DNA from: Echinococcus granulosus
Lineage: Eukaryota; Platyhelminthes; Cestoda; Cyclophyllidea; Taeniidae
DNA: 64,000 nt
Direction: 5' to 3'
NCBI RefSeq assembly: GCF_000524195.1
Contig: NW_020170383.1
Span: forward strand, 2,161,605 to 2,225,604
Numbering within the stretch: the first letter of the stretch is position 1; each line of letters opens with the position of its first letter. Made by a program: the position numbers and the translations under genes. Shown here piece by piece: positions 36,101 through 47,500 of the stretch. The notes beneath the pieces were generated by a model. The model ran no database searches and was not told the origin of the DNA. It saw nothing but the letters and a program-made list of their open reading frames with translations.

Positions 36101-36490
36101 CGGACGTTATCAGATTAGCATTGAAGATTAGGGTGCTCATGAACTCATTGAATTGGACACAAAACCGCTAAGGAAATCATATTGAGTAATGTGTGGGTAG
36201 CCCATTCAATAATCATAACGTTTTCAAAACAAACACATAAAAACCCATGTAATACAGCCTAACTTCCTCATCTTAGTCCTGACCCCCAGCGATTACTTCC
36301 GTTTTAATTAATTCAGTGCCATTATGATGTCTGGTATAAGTTTGTGAAATGTCCAGGTTACCATAGTGATGTGTCAGATTGCGAGATACAGATACTAATC
36401 TCAAAAGGCAATAATATTCTTCAACTGATATTTCTCCGGACAGGCCAGTGTAAAATCGCACAATCTACCCAACAAAATAACTCGATACAG
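33192..36490. other. Intergenic upstream of the PTF1A-type gene
   Basis: About 3.3 kb without recognised coding sequence. This is where 5' regulatory sequence of the bHLH gene would be expected, but no element could be supported by reading. Confidence 0.45.
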
Positions 36491-38360
36491 ATGGACGCTT
36501 ATTCTTTTCGAGAGGTTTCAACCAAAGGAAAATCCGCAGTTCGAGAGTCAAGGCTTTGTGGTTTATTACTAACACCACGCTGGCCTCAGCAGTATTATAG
36601 TGGGGGAGCAGTTCATCAACAATGCTCTGCCACCAACTGGCCCGGCGACCCCTACTCTGCCGCCCAGTACGAGCATTCACAGCCATGGAGCGATCATGGT
36701 GACACGTGGGTCCAAGGTAGTGAGGCCTACTGCATTAATCAACAGAGGGGGGCCTTCCATGGGGAGAATGACGATTGGAGCTTTGGAGAGCAGGAAACCG
36801 TGGCAGCTATCCAGCCGACTGCTCTCACCAATGCACGACCAATGCTGATTCGTCATTCAAATCAGAGGCAGGCTGCAAACATGCGCGAACGTCGACGAAT
36901 GCACTCCATCAACCACGCATTTGAAGGCAAGTGTAAGCTAACCAAAAAGCATACAAACTCGGACTGTGCTTATTATAAGAAAATATAATTGCTTTAATCA
37001 AATAATCCTACTAATGGAAAGTGAGGCACGAGCATAGGTGAACACATCGATTTACAAGCCAAATAAAGGCATAGAAGGTTTGATACATTAGCTCCACTTA
37101 AGAGCCGACGAAGTGACATTATTTGATACATTGTAATTTAGTTGCCCTACTGGGCACAATATTTCTGCTCCTACACTTAAATCTTATGGCAAAGCTTAAG
37201 ACCCGCCTCCCCATCCTCTCCGCTCCCCAGTCTCTCTCGCGCCTGCATCCCCAAACCCTGTTCCCATCAGCCCACAAGGTGAGTGTGGGGAATGAATGTT
37301 CTCCTTGGGTTTGAGACAGATAACCCCATATTGTCGGGTTAATCGACCAATCTTTAAAGCAATCACTGCATCAAATCACGAGTAGTCAAAGTCCGGGACT
37401 CAACGCGGCAAGTGTCTACAAACAAATCGAGCGATTACTTTTGCACGGAAAACCACCCAGCCTGCTATAACCAAAATTCCCTACAGCCACTACGCATCAG
37501 CGTGCATTCTCTACACGACGAAATCGGATAACCACCGACTGCCATTGGCAAACGTTAGTAGTACAAAACCCCACTTAAATCAACCTGAGCAGTCGACATC
37601 GGACGGGGCCAGTTTTGTCCAGGGCAGTTTGCAAATCTAACAACTTTTTATGATCTGAAAGGCCTCCGAGCCCGGATACCCACGCTACCCTATGAGAAAC
37701 GTCTCTCAAAGGTGGACACTCTGCGTCTGGCCATCGGCTACATCAGGTTTTTACAGGACCTCGTCACAAACGAAAATTATCAGGAAAAGTCGGGTGGAAG
37801 TGACGGCGGCGATGGAGAGGACAACGAAAGCAATCAGCCGTGCGAGACATCGCAGCAGACGCGCAGCTTCATGGCATCTGTGCAGAGATTTGCCGTTACC
37901 GCGACAGCCACCAATGGAGGCGAACGTTTCACCTGTTCTCCCTCCACACCGGGCATCGTTACGCCAACCCATCAGTCAACGAAGAAAGTTATTCTCAACC
38001 TCTCCGTTCGCAGTGAGTCCATCCTTTTCATGAAAATGCAGTAGGCCAGGTTCCTGCCCTGCTTACGCAGATCTACCGTTTTCAGTGGCATGCAAAATAG
38101 CCGCCAAGAATGCGCCCAGCAAGGAACCTCCCAGTGGTGACCTGATTACGCGACCCGGTCAGATTTGGCGCCGTGTCCACAACCACCACACACTGAAAGG
38201 CGCCGGAAGGGGTGACGATCCCGCCGCAGACGCCGTCATCATTGGGCACAGCATCAGCTGGCGCCAGCGGCCGAACATTTCCGAGGTACCACGTGTGACC
38301 TCCAACAAGAAAACCCTCATCACAAAGCTCTGGAGACCGCAATCGAACCCGAGCCACTGA
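36491..38360 (+). CDS. PTF1A: bHLH transcription factor of the PTF1A (Fer1) family
   Basis: Three exons, 36491-36926, 37662-38012 and 38086-38360, give 353 residues in consistent phase. The bHLH domain begins [20 protein letters not shown] (126-145) and, across intron 1, continues [19 protein letters not shown] and [15 protein letters not shown]; this basic-helix and loop sequence is diagnostic of PTF1A. Exon 2 ends in KKVIL, and exon 3 carries GHSISW (W321) and KLWRP (W345), equivalent to the vertebrate C-terminal blocks whose tryptophans contact RBPJ. PTF1A acts in the nucleus with an E protein and RBPJ; in vertebrates it specifies pancreas and inhibitory neurons, and in a flatworm a neural role is the likelier inference. 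The start MDA matches the vertebrate N terminus, though an in-frame ATG at 36344 exists. An AG directly before the ATG could be an acceptor. AATAAA follows at 38617. Confidence 0.9.
36927..37661 (+). other. GC-AG intron inside the bHLH domain of the PTF1A-type gene
   Basis: The donor is GAAG|GCAAGT, the textbook GC donor context, and the acceptor is ctgaaag|GCCTCC. Splicing rebuilds the glycine codon and joins HAFEG to [10 protein letters not shown] exactly as in the family. No GT donor nearby gives the correct join. The intron also contains a short open frame (37123-37314) with no resemblance. Confidence 0.85.
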
Positions 38361-41300
38361 CCGGTCGTGGTTGTCCCAACCGAGATACAACGGTTCCCAG
38401 GAGACATCCGCAGAACCCCCAACGGACAACCGATGCAACCGCACTAACAAGACCATCCGATGAACGACAGGCAAGCATCACAAACAAGAAAGCAGACGTA
38501 AAGGCCAACAGAACAATCCCAACTTAACCAGCTGTGACGAATCCACATTTACAGCGGGTGGGCTAAACAACTTCGACAGCAAATGCCTGGTGGAAACCCG
38601 TAAAGAACAGTGTACGAATAAAACCACCACTTTATTAACGACAATGAAAAAGAAGCTTGCCACCAAAACGAAATAATACTTTTAACCGTATCGAACTCCG
38701 ACGTTCTTTACTGGTTTTAGTGCAGCAGAACCTGTGCGGGGTAGCACGCAGTAGCACCAGCAACAGCTCTAGGGTGGGAAACAAAAAAAACTAGCTTGAT
38801 GTAGGCCAGCGTTTCAGATAAGAACATTATCTTCAGGTCTCAGAGTGAGCTGAGTGCTCATCAAAAGGCTTACCCTGACTAAAGTCGCGGGATCGGTAGC
38901 ATCAGTAGTACAAAAATCGCATACAACTCCACGATTCAACAAGCAAAGGTGGCTCGATAGCTTCTACCTGTAATGGAGCAAAATATCAGGAGTGCATTCG
39001 TCATAGAATCAGCTTTCATAACAGGCATCGTCACAACTCGGTGAGCTGGGTAAATCATCACTCGCACTCACGTAGGAACGGGGCAACACAGCACGCCACC
39101 ATTTGAATTGATGGGGAGATTACAGCAACACGATAAAACATTAGCAGTGTTTGGAGTAAATATTATGTAGCGAGGTCCCTTCAAAATGCAAGAGAGCAAG
39201 TGCCGAGCAATTTGTTTATAATTTCATATTCCTATAGATAGATTTATTTTGATGTTGGTAGCAGATTTTCCATAAATGAATAAACTGGTCCACCAATCAA
39301 CATTTAGAAAGAACCTTGCAATTACGGCGAAGAAAAGTTTACTTTTGCCCATATATGTGCTACTAATTACTTGGGACAGCACTTGTATCATCGTTTATGA
39401 TGATATATAAGATTCGTAATTTGCACCTTCATCGGAGGTATTTTCCAATATAATATCTCTAAAACTTGTTTTGTTTGAGGTCTCCTTTGTTTTATCAGTT
39501 CAGATACAGATTTTTAACTTTGAGTCTCACTGAGTGAATCCGGAATCCACCGTGGATGATGCTGTTCGCATAGACACGAGGCTTTTTGAGCTGCTAGCCC
39601 TGCATCCTAGGTAGAACAGATGTTAAATGCCTTCCTCACTGTCCCAGGCACCAAACAGTGTTCTTCTTCTTGGTAATTTCCTCATATGTCACACTTTTCT
39701 AAAATTAATTACCGTTTTAAACATGTAGGCTAAGTCATTTTAGCCAACTGACACTGTTTCTCTGTAGTAGCTCTGCTCGTTTTGATGGACTGGAACTAGT
39801 TGCAAGTCAGAGTGTACCTGAAAGAGTAGGAAAATGTGATGATAAAACGGTCCTTATTATGCGAAATACGTCCCTGTACTAAAGCTAGCGGGATTTGCGA
39901 CCAAATCCTGAGGGTAATCTAGGTTTATAAGGTTACATCTGGTCATTCTCTTGCCAGAAACTGGGTTGATGATACTTGTCATTGCAATGCACCTGTAGTG
40001 CATATGAGACGCCTATTTGTTTGCAGCCTAAGGTGAAGCATTTCCTCAGTTTTCTTTCAAAGTTTGAACACATTATGATGCCTTTCCTTAGTACGCCTAT
40101 GCACCGTAGAAGTACACTGGATGTAACCAAATGTTCACTACCAGTAGCCAGTTAAGTGGGATGACATGGGTTGAGAAATGGGCTGTATCGTCATCTGCTA
40201 GCTGTCACCGAACTAGGCATATAACCTAACCATGAGGTCAGTGACTTAAGCAGCCCTATCAGTGTGTGACTTCCCTCCCGCCTGCTTATTGCAATGAAAA
40301 CAGTTAGAAGTTGATATTTTTTTGTATTTTTTGTGATGCAAGTGCGCACAATCTCGAGAACACCTTAATACTGTAAGCCATATTTTCGGCACCTCTGATC
40401 TTCAAGGGCTCCAACTAAGTAACTCCTGTAAGACATTCTGCCATTAATTAGAGTGCATGCCTATTAACTTTACCCGTAATGTGTAAAAACGACCCTGTAG
40501 ACATCAACTGAAGTTCATTAGCCGTGAGTTGTGGTCCTTCGGATCTGCTGCATGCAATGGTTAATTGGTAGAGATCGCGTTGCTCAGCAGACTAACTGCC
40601 ACCAATACATCTTGCTCGAGGCTTCCAACTTATCTCTTTCTGGAGGTTAGTTTAAGTGTTAGTGTAAATGCCAAGGGATTGTTCACATTAATGTAGCTAA
40701 AACCGCTAGCCATTTGGATACTTCATTGAGATCTTTCTATAATAGAGCCTTCATTTCCCATGAGCATTTCGGCTACTAAAGTCACATAGGTGAATGATAT
40801 CACCCATTTGCGTTTAGTTCGAAAAGGGTTGCAAGTGATCTTTCATGCAACAAAGCCGTTGTTTAGTTATTAAGACACTAATCCTGTTCAACTTGGAATT
40901 TCACCCTAACATTCTGTTAATGTAATTATCGTAGAAAATAGTCAGCAAAGACAACTTCCAGGCTTAACTGCTATGAAAAGTCAACTTGACAAAACATTAT
41001 AATTTAAAAAACTGCTTTAGTACGGCATTAATATTAGAACATTCGAACTCGGAAATTATGATTTAATTCATATTGATGGCAGTGATTGCGTGTTGCCTCC
41101 TAATCCACAATTGCAAATGAAGGAGTAGTTATTTGAGAGGTCAAAACTCGGTTGAAAGGGTCGCTTATTTTTACAGCAAAATTATGCTGACTGGAAGTAT
41201 AAATGGGATGGGTATGGGTAAAAGGCCAACGTTCGACTCCTAAAACGCTATTTATTTTGTCAAAATCGTACTCTTGGGAAAATAGCACGGATTGAAACCT

Positions 41301-44284
41301 GACAATTACTTATTAATTTTAGAAAGGGAGCCATAAACATAAGCACAGCCATGTTGTTCATAGTTCTAGTTGCACACTTGTCCATATTTTATAACAGAAG
41401 TGAAAGCATCAAAGCTAAATCTACAATTTTTGGGTGCAATATCCGGTCGATTGGATGACCAAACCCAGCTCAGCACCGGAAGATTGTGATTTGCTCGTAA
41501 TCTTAACCATCCACAAAACAGCCCTAAAGCCACATAAAAGATGTTGTTATGCAGTTTATGGCAAGATTTGTGAAGTAAGGAATTGATTCTCGCCTCGCTT
41601 GCAAGGAGATGCTGGTGATGTGAATTGAAGTGACATTTGCAAAATCCCGTAGGCTACTCATCATGATTACGTTGAACTTTCAATTGAGGAGTTAGCAGCG
41701 TCATTTTACACCTGAGCGTTTTAAATAAACCGCATTGTCTTTCGCTGTAGTTAAGATCTTTTAGAGCCACATGAAGTCCCCAAGCATTTGCCTGCCAATA
41801 CTATTTCTCCCAAATGCACTGTTTCCAATAAAATCTCCACCGATAAGTACTGTCTGCGACGATCGACAGAAAAATATACTGTTTGTATTCAATTCCTAAA
41901 GGAATGACAACTAATCTATATTAGGGAGTTTGTAGGCTTTCAGGCAGCCACTAAAGTTTTTAAAATAAATTGGGGTTATGTGTTCTACTAAGGTTGTAAT
42001 TTCCTGCACTTTCTCCTAAAATACCGAATTAAGAGAATTTAACATGGCTAGATGTATTTTATCTATCTTAATCTGTCAATCTTACCTAAATCACGTCCAC
42101 TTTCCCCCACCGGTTTGAAGCAGAACTTCTCCATTTCTTTTGAGGCAAATGCTACGACTGCATACAATATGAGCCTAGCGGAGCTGATTTTCTTAAATAC
42201 ACACAAAAACAATAAATGAATCATCTAATCAATCTTATCCTGCAAATTTTTGATAGATTAGAGAAATTCCTAATGAAAGATGACTTTGGTATTTGGATGC
42301 GAGCCGGAAACGAAGTTATTAGATTGGCCATCAAACATTACTTAGCTAGCATGACAATTGGGAATAATAAAGAGGAATATGAGTTGGAAATGAACAGTGC
42401 CAGTAAAATATTCATTCAGCATGGTTGTTATTTCTAAACAATGATACATAGCTTACGTCACTGCTCATATTTTGAAAGAAAATAAGAAGGGCTCCAATTG
42501 GACGGGAACTATGGTTGATTGTGGTAAATCAAATTTGGTTTTTGTCATATACGTTGATGAAACTGCAAATAATTTTAAATCATATGCTCCACTAAGTTTC
42601 CAATTTCAAGCCAAGATTTATACTAAACTCACCGCGTAAATTAACAGTTAAATAAGCTTTGCATGAACTTAAAGGGCCTAAATTCGATGGGGATCGGATA
42701 TTCTCGGTTTTTACAGATCAAACAAATTATGAGTGGTACTCACTCACCTAAATCCGAACCAATCAAAGTAATAAAGGTTAATAAGCGCGCTTTCGGACCC
42801 ATATCGCTAATAGAACTCGTGCTATGCTTCCGAATAACGAGGTCTCACCGTTTCACTCTCGTCTCAAGTTCTGCATACCTAATATAAATAATGTCTATTC
42901 TGCACGGCTTGGAAGTTAACCGCTGCAAACATAGAGGGATGAATAAGACTACAATATTGCGCTTCGGTGATCCTTATGCGATCAGTAAGGGCGGTTCAAC
43001 CGTACATGGTTATGGGCGGTGATACACACAAAGCATTACTGAAACAAACACTTATTTGCCTTGTGGTTACCTCGTAAAAAAATTCGCCTTTATTTGTGAT
43101 ACGTATGGGATATCTCTCCTTTTGCGTCCAGCGTCAGTGGTCGGGGTAATGTGCACATCACAAACAATCGGCAGACAGAGTCACATCCAGTGGACAAAGC
43201 ATCACATTTGCACCGTTTATCTTTTAATAAATTTGCAAGATACTTATTTCCTTCTTCCACATCTTTAATCTGTATCAACAGATAAACTTAACAAATGCTT
43301 AGGTACTGATTTTAAACCTTTTTATTAGACTTTTAGGTGACGAAATCCAAATCGGTATAAGTAGTGGTGGTTCGGATCCAATGGGAAGTCGCAAATTCGG
43401 TAGAGACAATTTTGAAGCATACAATAAATGATAAAGAGAGTTGGCAGCACACAATGGGTTCCCAATCAAATTATGCTATTTTGTTTTTTGCAATAAGTAT
43501 CATCAGATTCGTTTAAGTACCTATAAAAATAGGGCAGATTTTTAAACATTCAACACCTCATTCGTCGTCTAGCACGTTGAATCAACACTCCTAACGGACT
43601 CACGGTAAATTTCCAAAATTTTCTTGTAACGACGCATTTTACCCTCGACATTTCCACTCGGTACCACTGGTTCTATTGAGTAGTTCCATGATGTGGGATA
43701 ATTTGCTTTTTTGGAGCTAATATTTCTTCTTTCCACTACCTTTGAAAATGGATTACAATTGTAGCCAAATCAACAGAATGTAGATGTAGCCGTTTTATTT
43801 GAAGTAGGACCGCTAGTTGTCTACCCAAACATTACATTCCACCAAAGAGTGCGCCACTCACAAGTGTTTGAATGCAAACTCATGAAAGCATGCGCAATCA
43901 TGAAATAACATTGGCACATATCCACTAGACACTGGATAGACCTTCATTTCAGAGCCGGAGTACGCTTATTTCAGATTCGAATAGGGTTAATTTGAGCCAC
44001 AGACCAATCCATTTGGTATGAAGTTATGATGAAAACGAAACGAAGGAATGCAGGCTTTGCTCAGACATTTGTTTTAAAAGTGACAAAGACAATGGCATTG
44101 ACAGAAAGAATCAACGTTCTCTTTTTCCCTGTTGTTAGCAGAACTGTCACATTCCTCCTAGTCTCCATTCTACTGTATTTAATAGTCGTGTTGTATATTC
44201 GAACGTCTAGCTCCGCTCAAGTGATAAAATTTTTGACTTCTGTCTACCAATATATTATACGACCAGAAGAGGAGCTAAAATAAA
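38361..44284. other. Intergenic, no gene recognised
   Basis: About 5.9 kb downstream of the PTF1A-type gene. Small open frames (for example 42216-42437 and 44026-44283, the latter with one hydrophobic stretch) have no recognisable family, no clear splice sites and ordinary AT-rich composition. Confidence 0.45.
38617..38622 (+). terminator. Polyadenylation signal AATAAA of the PTF1A-type gene
   Basis: Canonical AATAAA about 257 bases after the TGA at 38358-38360, on the coding strand. Confidence 0.5.
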
Positions 44285-44588
44285 ATGGGCTCCAGGATCT
44301 GGTCAAATATTAGTAGCAATCTAATGACTGCAGGAATGGAACCTTTCGACATGAAAATGAGTCCCGGCCAATATGCCACCTTGGTAAAACTTGTTTTTCG
44401 ATTCTAACAAATTACGAGGTCTTGGAAACTACAAGACAAGTGATTCCTTGGTGCTGGACCCCTGTTTGGCTCGCTTCAACATCGTGACCCCATTGAGTGG
44501 AACGGCGATGCTGATGTGTATGGCCGTCTTCACTATCGGCCATGAATTCGAAGAGCCCAAAAAGATCTTGAGCCGAACAGGTGTATAA
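44285..44588 (+). CDS. Probable small single-pass membrane protein, family unrecognised
   Basis: Two exons, 44285-44383 and 44436-44588, with a 52 bp intron (TTG|GTAAAA ... ctacaag|ACAAGT), both phase 0, give 83 residues. The N-terminal part reads MGSRIWSNISSNLMTAGMEP and the junction gives YATLTSDSLVLD. A hydrophobic segment (FNIVTPLSGTAMLMCMAVFT) is followed by a charged tail, GHEFEEPKKILSRTGV. The size and single span recall small inner-membrane subunits of respiratory complexes, and LTSDS faintly recalls the COX7A2L region, but this is not enough to assign it. The second exon is richer in G and C than its surroundings, as expected of coding sequence here. The preceding open frame ends one base before this ATG. 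An AATAAA lies at about 44950. Confidence 0.5.
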
Positions 44589-47500
44589 AAAGGATTTTTA
44601 TCCAGTTATAAGAGTTATGAGATTTGCCAGTTGGCACCAAATTACTAGAAATTAGTACAGCAAAGTGCACATCTTTTTAATGATTTGTGAGTATCAAACA
44701 ATATTCAGTGGTAAAATAGTCTTGATTATGATTAAAAACACACACAAGCCTACGAAGTGAAGCCGTACTTGAAAGATAGTACGTGATTGCTTTAACCCTT
44801 AAACCCTCAAACCGATTTAATTATTCACCATTAAACCAACATTTATCTGATAATACCAGTTCACGGTAATCATTCACTTTACCACAATGATTAGGTACTT
44901 TGACTTCTTTAATCCTTAACAGATGGAAATAGTTATCAAGCGTCGAATGAATAAAACACCTAAAAAATGCCAAATGATGCCAAGAAAGCTAATTTACAGA
45001 AAATTGGTAGTTAGTCCTAAGTTGCTAAGTCAAATTTTTATGTCCACCAAAGCTTTATAATGTAATTGAATAGTGGAAAATAGACATAGTGGCATGCAAA
45101 ATTCGCCACAAGGTTTGTAAACGAAGTAATACGGACTTTTGCGTGCGCTGTCTGTCTGTTCACGCATTGGAAGAAGAATTAAATGATTACTGCCGACTAC
45201 GTTTTTCTTGTTATCATTAGCAATACTCAGGAACCTATAAAGTATTAATCCCACTCTTCATTCAGAAACAAATAATTGCAATAGAGCAATCAGGATGTAC
45301 AGTGAAGTAAGACGTGCTGACACTTCACTTTCGCTTCCACTGTAGTACCTTTCTGTGGGAAATATGCTTGTTCACAATGATTTACCAACTCATGAGCCGT
45401 CAGAATAAATGTATAATTAGACATAGAGTCTAGCATTACTCACTCTTCTCGGTAAGAGTAGGCCTCCTACTAGCTTGGTTATATGCCAGACAGGCATTTA
45501 TTTTCAATGAAACCAACCATATTTATAAAGAGAGCCAAATAACAAACCACAAAAGTGCAATTACAGACAAGAAAAGGAGGCGTGCTTTGCAGCAAAGAAT
45601 GACGATTCAATCTCCACAGGATCCAGCAGGGTTCGTATTTTGTGCATGCTTCGACCGCTGCCATCAACCAAATGTTCGTNNNNNNNNNNNNNNNNNNNNN
45701 NNNNNNNNNNNNNNNNNNNNNNNNNNNNNNNNNNNNNNNNNNNNNNNNNNNNNNNNNNNNNNNNNNNNNNNNNNNNNNNAAAATTCGTTTGATGCTTAGT
45801 ATCGATTTATCAATACACGTGGTGTGAGCGGGCAATGGGAAAGTGCTGAACGAAATGTGCCACAAGATGTGTGAACAGGGCGACTCGGGCTTAAGCGTGC
45901 GCTCTTCGGCTGTTTGCACATAGGTAGGCGGATGCAATGACTACTGCTCCCTTTGATTTTGGCACGGTTCGGATTTCCTCAATCTCCGTTTCTGACCAGC
46001 ATTGGTTTCGCGTTTCTGTGTGAAGGTTGGCGGAAGGGAGATGAGGATAATGAAACAACTTTAATCTGTGCTTGTTTTGCTAATTGATGTAACATACTCG
46101 TTAATTGGTGTGAACAATCCCGAACGTACTTCTCATTCCTCTAAGTGAACACCACTTGTTTTAGCATTGGATATTAAATAAGAAGTTCGGAGTAAGGTTT
46201 TCGTAAAATTAGTCAACAACTGAGATCCAATTTCTCTTAAATATTTTTCAAATGGGTGCATTGTGTGCATAACCTTGATCTAGCATGCTAACAAACTAAA
46301 TCGCCTCCTATGGGAACCGAATTTTGATTTCATACAATCTGTATACTAGATTTGTCTTTGCGTATTCAATGCTCAGCGCTGACGAATATTCATGACGACA
46401 TGAAGATAAGGTGTTTTCTATCCTCATTTCTCTGTTAGCTAGATTGCTGGTAGAAAGTCAACTTAGAGCATGATAGCCCTTAAAATCTCAGGTCTTCAAC
46501 ATTTGTCAGATGCTCCCAAAAGATTTCAAGATGTTCATGTATCTTGTCACAAAGATCACGTACCTTATACGACCGGTCGTTGAAAGTATAAAACCACCTC
46601 AAACACAACCACTGATACCGAGAAAACGGGTATCGAAAACAAGCAGTTAATTCAAGATTGTTGCAGCATCAATCTTCATGTACGCCTAACACTTATTGAC
46701 TTAGATCCAGTGATAATAAGTGATCCTTTTAGGCTTTAATAATGATAGATTTAGGAGTTGTTTTGACGCTAAACGTGACTGCAGTTTTTGAAAGTGGTGC
46801 CATCAAGTCTTGCATGAATTGAATGAACATAAGCACAGGCAGAGAAGGCGTGTTAATGGGAGGAAATAATGGCATTCCTTGCTCAAATGCGTTTGAGGTT
46901 TACACTCTCTTTCTATCGACATATCATAGGGTCATACGCAATAGTGCTTCTACGTTGGACGAAAATCGCCTGCCAGCGGACACCAATTTCACATTCTAGA
47001 AAAAGCCCGACTAGTACCGTTCTCACTTCTCAAGGGAATGCAAACAAACTGGTAAAATCTAAAGAATCAAGAATCCGATAAAGTCAGAAGATTAAGTTCA
47101 AGGCTTTTTCTCTGGGGGCGTTAAAATCTCCATGACGTGCATTCTCAAGGCATAAAATAATTCGTTCATAAATTTTTAATGAATTTCACATCAAAATTTA
47201 TCAGGCACACATTCCCAAATTCCATTTATTTAGACATTTCTTTCTTCATGTGCTTATTTATGCCCTCTCCCTCCATTAATCCGTCCGCTCCTGTTTACAA
47301 GTCTGTGTATCAGCCAAAGGATTCCAAAGACGCCGAATGATTTGGCGAAAATTGGTGTGTCGGAATAAACAACGTACGAAGATTGTGTGCCGTAACAGTG
47401 ATAAGGCGGTTCTGTTGATAATTATCGTATAAAACACCACTTTGCAAGCCTCCTGAGTAATAAGTTTTATAGAGACTATGCACGCTTCATGTAAATAACA

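Noticed and set aside
44026..44283. 85-codon frame with a hydrophobic stretch, ending one base before the ATG at 44285
   Set aside because: Tempting as a bicistron, but no family, no supporting start context, and AT-rich composition make chance or 5' UTR more likely.
45479..45937. 152-codon minus-strand frame
   Set aside because: It is created by reading through the 100 N gap.
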